From: Bacteroidales bacterium
GTDB lineage: Bacteria; Bacteroidota; Bacteroidia; Bacteroidales; F082
NCBI GenBank assembly: GCA_016936505.1
Contig: JAFGXS010000011.1
Coordinates: 1-64,000, forward strand
Length of the DNA: 64,000 bases
Direction of reading: 5' to 3'
A model generated the notes under the pieces. That model did no database searches, was not told where the DNA came from, and saw nothing but the letters and a program-made list of their open reading frames with translations. Position numbers and translations under genes: made by a program. Numbering within the stretch: position 1 is the stretch's first letter; every line of letters starts with the position of its first letter. Of this stretch, positions 62,464 through 64,000 are shown in pieces.

Positions 62464-64000
62464 ATGAAAAATAAATATACATCACTGCGTTTGGTTCTGG
62501 TTCTGACCTCAATGTTGATACTATGGTCAATAAATACCTCGGCTCAGATACTGACACCAACAAAATGGACTTACCACACAGAAAAAATATCAGATAATGA
62601 ATACAACCTTGTGTTCAAAGCAACCATTGACCAGGGCTGGCATTTGTATTCACAAGACATTCCCGAAGCTCCACCGGCAACGACTTTTAAATTTGAAAAA
62701 GACAGTACTTCATATCAACTCATTGGTAAAGTAAAAGAACTGGGCAATGTAATTCAGGAATACGACAAGAATTTCCAGATGGAACTCAAGTATTTTACTG
62801 ATAGTGTAACTTTTGTTCAAGCAGTAAAATTACTTAAACCCGGAGCAACTGTTAAAGGTGTTGTTAACTATATGAGTTGCGATAACACACAGTGTTTACC
62901 TCCTACAGACCTGGATTTTTCATTTGATCTGGGTAAAATAACAACGGTTTCCCAACCAGAAAAGACTCAGATTAGTGCAACCGCAGACAATGACATTACA
63001 GGAAATAAAAAAACACTCTGGGGCTTCTTTATTTTTGCATTTATCGGAGGTTTGCTCGCCATTGTTACTCCATGTGTATTTCCTATGATCCCAATGACCG
63101 TCAGCTTTTTTATGAAAGAGGGCGATGAAAAAGCAAAAGGGAAATTCCAGGCCATATTCTTTGGTTTGAGCATTATTCTAATTTATACTTTTGTTGGCTC
63201 TGTTTTATCCGTAATAGCTGGGCCCGATATTGCCAATTTTCTCAGTACTCATTGGATTCCCAATGTATTATTCTTCATCATTTTTGTTGTTTTTGCCTTT
63301 TCTTTTTTTGGCATGTTTGAAATTACCTTACCACACTGGCTGGTCAACAAAACAGATCAAAAAGCAGACAAAGGAGGTTTCTGGGGACCATTATTTATGG
63401 CATTGACACTTGTTCTGGTTTCTTTTAGCTGCACCGGACCTATTGTGGGAAGTGTTTTAGTTGCTTCGGCAGGTGGCGCCATTATTAAACCTATAGTCGG
63501 TATGTTGGGCTTTTCTTTGGCCTTTGCCTTGCCGTTCACACTTTTTGCCCTGTTCCCCTCATGGTTAAACAATTTGCCAAAATCAGGCGGATGGCTGAAC
63601 TCGGTAAAAGTAGTATTAGGATTCCTTGAGCTGGCATTAGGTCTCAAATTCCTGAGTATTGCAGATCAAACTTACCACTGGCATATTCTAGATCGTGAAG
63701 TTTACCTGGCTTTGTGGATTGTGATATTCTTCCTGTTGGGGTTATATTTATTAGGAAAACTGAAATTTGCTCATGACGATGATGTAAAGCATGTTACCGT
63801 TCCCCGGTTGGTTCTTTCAATTATTACTTTCAGTTTTGTGGTTTACATGATTCCAGGTATGTTTGGTGCACCTTTAAAAGCTTTGGCAGGATATCTACCA
63901 CCTCAAACCACACTGGATTTTGACGTAAATAAAATTATTCGGCAGAACCTGGAAACCTATGCTTTTAATGGCGGCAAGCAACCTGCCGAAGTTTGTGAAA
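62464..64000 (+). CDS. Thiol:disulfide interchange protein DsbD-like, truncated by window end
   Basis: Open frame to window edge: signal peptide, N-terminal DsbD domain (TKWTYHTEKISDNEYNLVFKATIDQGWHLYSQ, MSCDNTQCLPP), TM domain GGLLAIVTPCVFPMIPMTVSFFMKEG. Absent from the ORF track because no stop in window. Confidence 0.92.
   Translation, partial: MKNKYTSLRLVLVLTSMLILWSINTSAQILTPTKWTYHTEKISDNEYNLVFKATIDQGWHLYSQDIPEAPPATTFKFEKDSTSYQLIGKVKELGNVIQEYDKNFQMELKYFTDSVTFVQAVKLLKPGATVKGVVNYMSCDNTQCLPPTDLDFSFDLGKITTVSQPEKTQISATADNDITGNKKTLWGFFIFAFIGGLLAIVTPCVFPMIPMTVSFFMKEGDEKAKGKFQAIFFGLSIILIYTFVGSVLSVIAGPDIANFLSTHWIPNVLFFIIFVVFAFSFFGMFEITLPHWLVNKTDQKADKGGFWGPLFMALTLVLVSFSCTGPIVGSVLVASAGGAIIKPIVGMLGFSLAFALPFTLFALFPSWLNNLPKSGGWLNSVKVVLGFLELALGLKFLSIADQTYHWHILDREVYLALWIVIFFLLGLYLLGKLKFAHDDDVKHVTVPRLVLSIITFSFVVYMIPGMFGAPLKALAGYLPPQTTLDFDVNKIIRQNLETYAFNGGKQPAEVCE

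Noticed and set aside
1-64000. Mobile elements, phage, toxin-antitoxin or defence islands
   Set aside because: Searched by eye for transposase, integrase, restriction, Cas and toxin motifs and terminal inverted repeats; none found.

Overview
This 64 kb AT-rich window looks like an ordinary Bacteroidota (Bacteroidales/Marinilabiliales-like) chromosome segment. It is densely coding, promoters match the Bacteroidota TAnnTTTG -7 element, and I saw no tRNA/rRNA, CRISPR array, transposon or phage genes. In order it holds: an RprX/RprY-like two-component system; a leucine/isovalerate-catabolism-like acyl-CoA cluster (CoA-transferase A/B, acyl-CoA dehydrogenase, biotin-dependent carboxylase alpha/beta, methylglutaconyl-CoA hydratase-like, HMG-CoA-lyase-like); Bax-like lipoprotein, MBL hydrolase, adenine deaminase and ArsR; Ig-like lipoprotein, FKBP, sirtuin, malate dehydrogenase and acyl-CoA synthetase; a TolC-TetR-MFP-RND efflux operon; a TGS/uridine-kinase fusion; MarR plus epimerase divergent from a TonB receptor; MazG, ProS, a Tyr/Trp/Ser/Pro-rich lipoprotein and OMPs; nadK-DUF6089-uppS-bamA-ompH-ompH; gamma-carbonic anhydrase and nadB; sucAB, a small ferredoxin and korAB; pyk, tilS and a partial dsbD. 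The most interesting signal is that the leucine-like cluster is non-canonical at both ends. Its acyl-CoA dehydrogenase has SCAD-type rather than IVD-type catalytic residues, and its HMG-CoA-lyase homologue has Gln in place of the signature Cys. Other leads are a probable leaderless adenine deaminase mRNA, candidate MarR and ArsR operators, a terminator fused to a promoter, and co-located OGDH and ferredoxin-dependent KOR. I found no clear-cut novel defence or mobile system.
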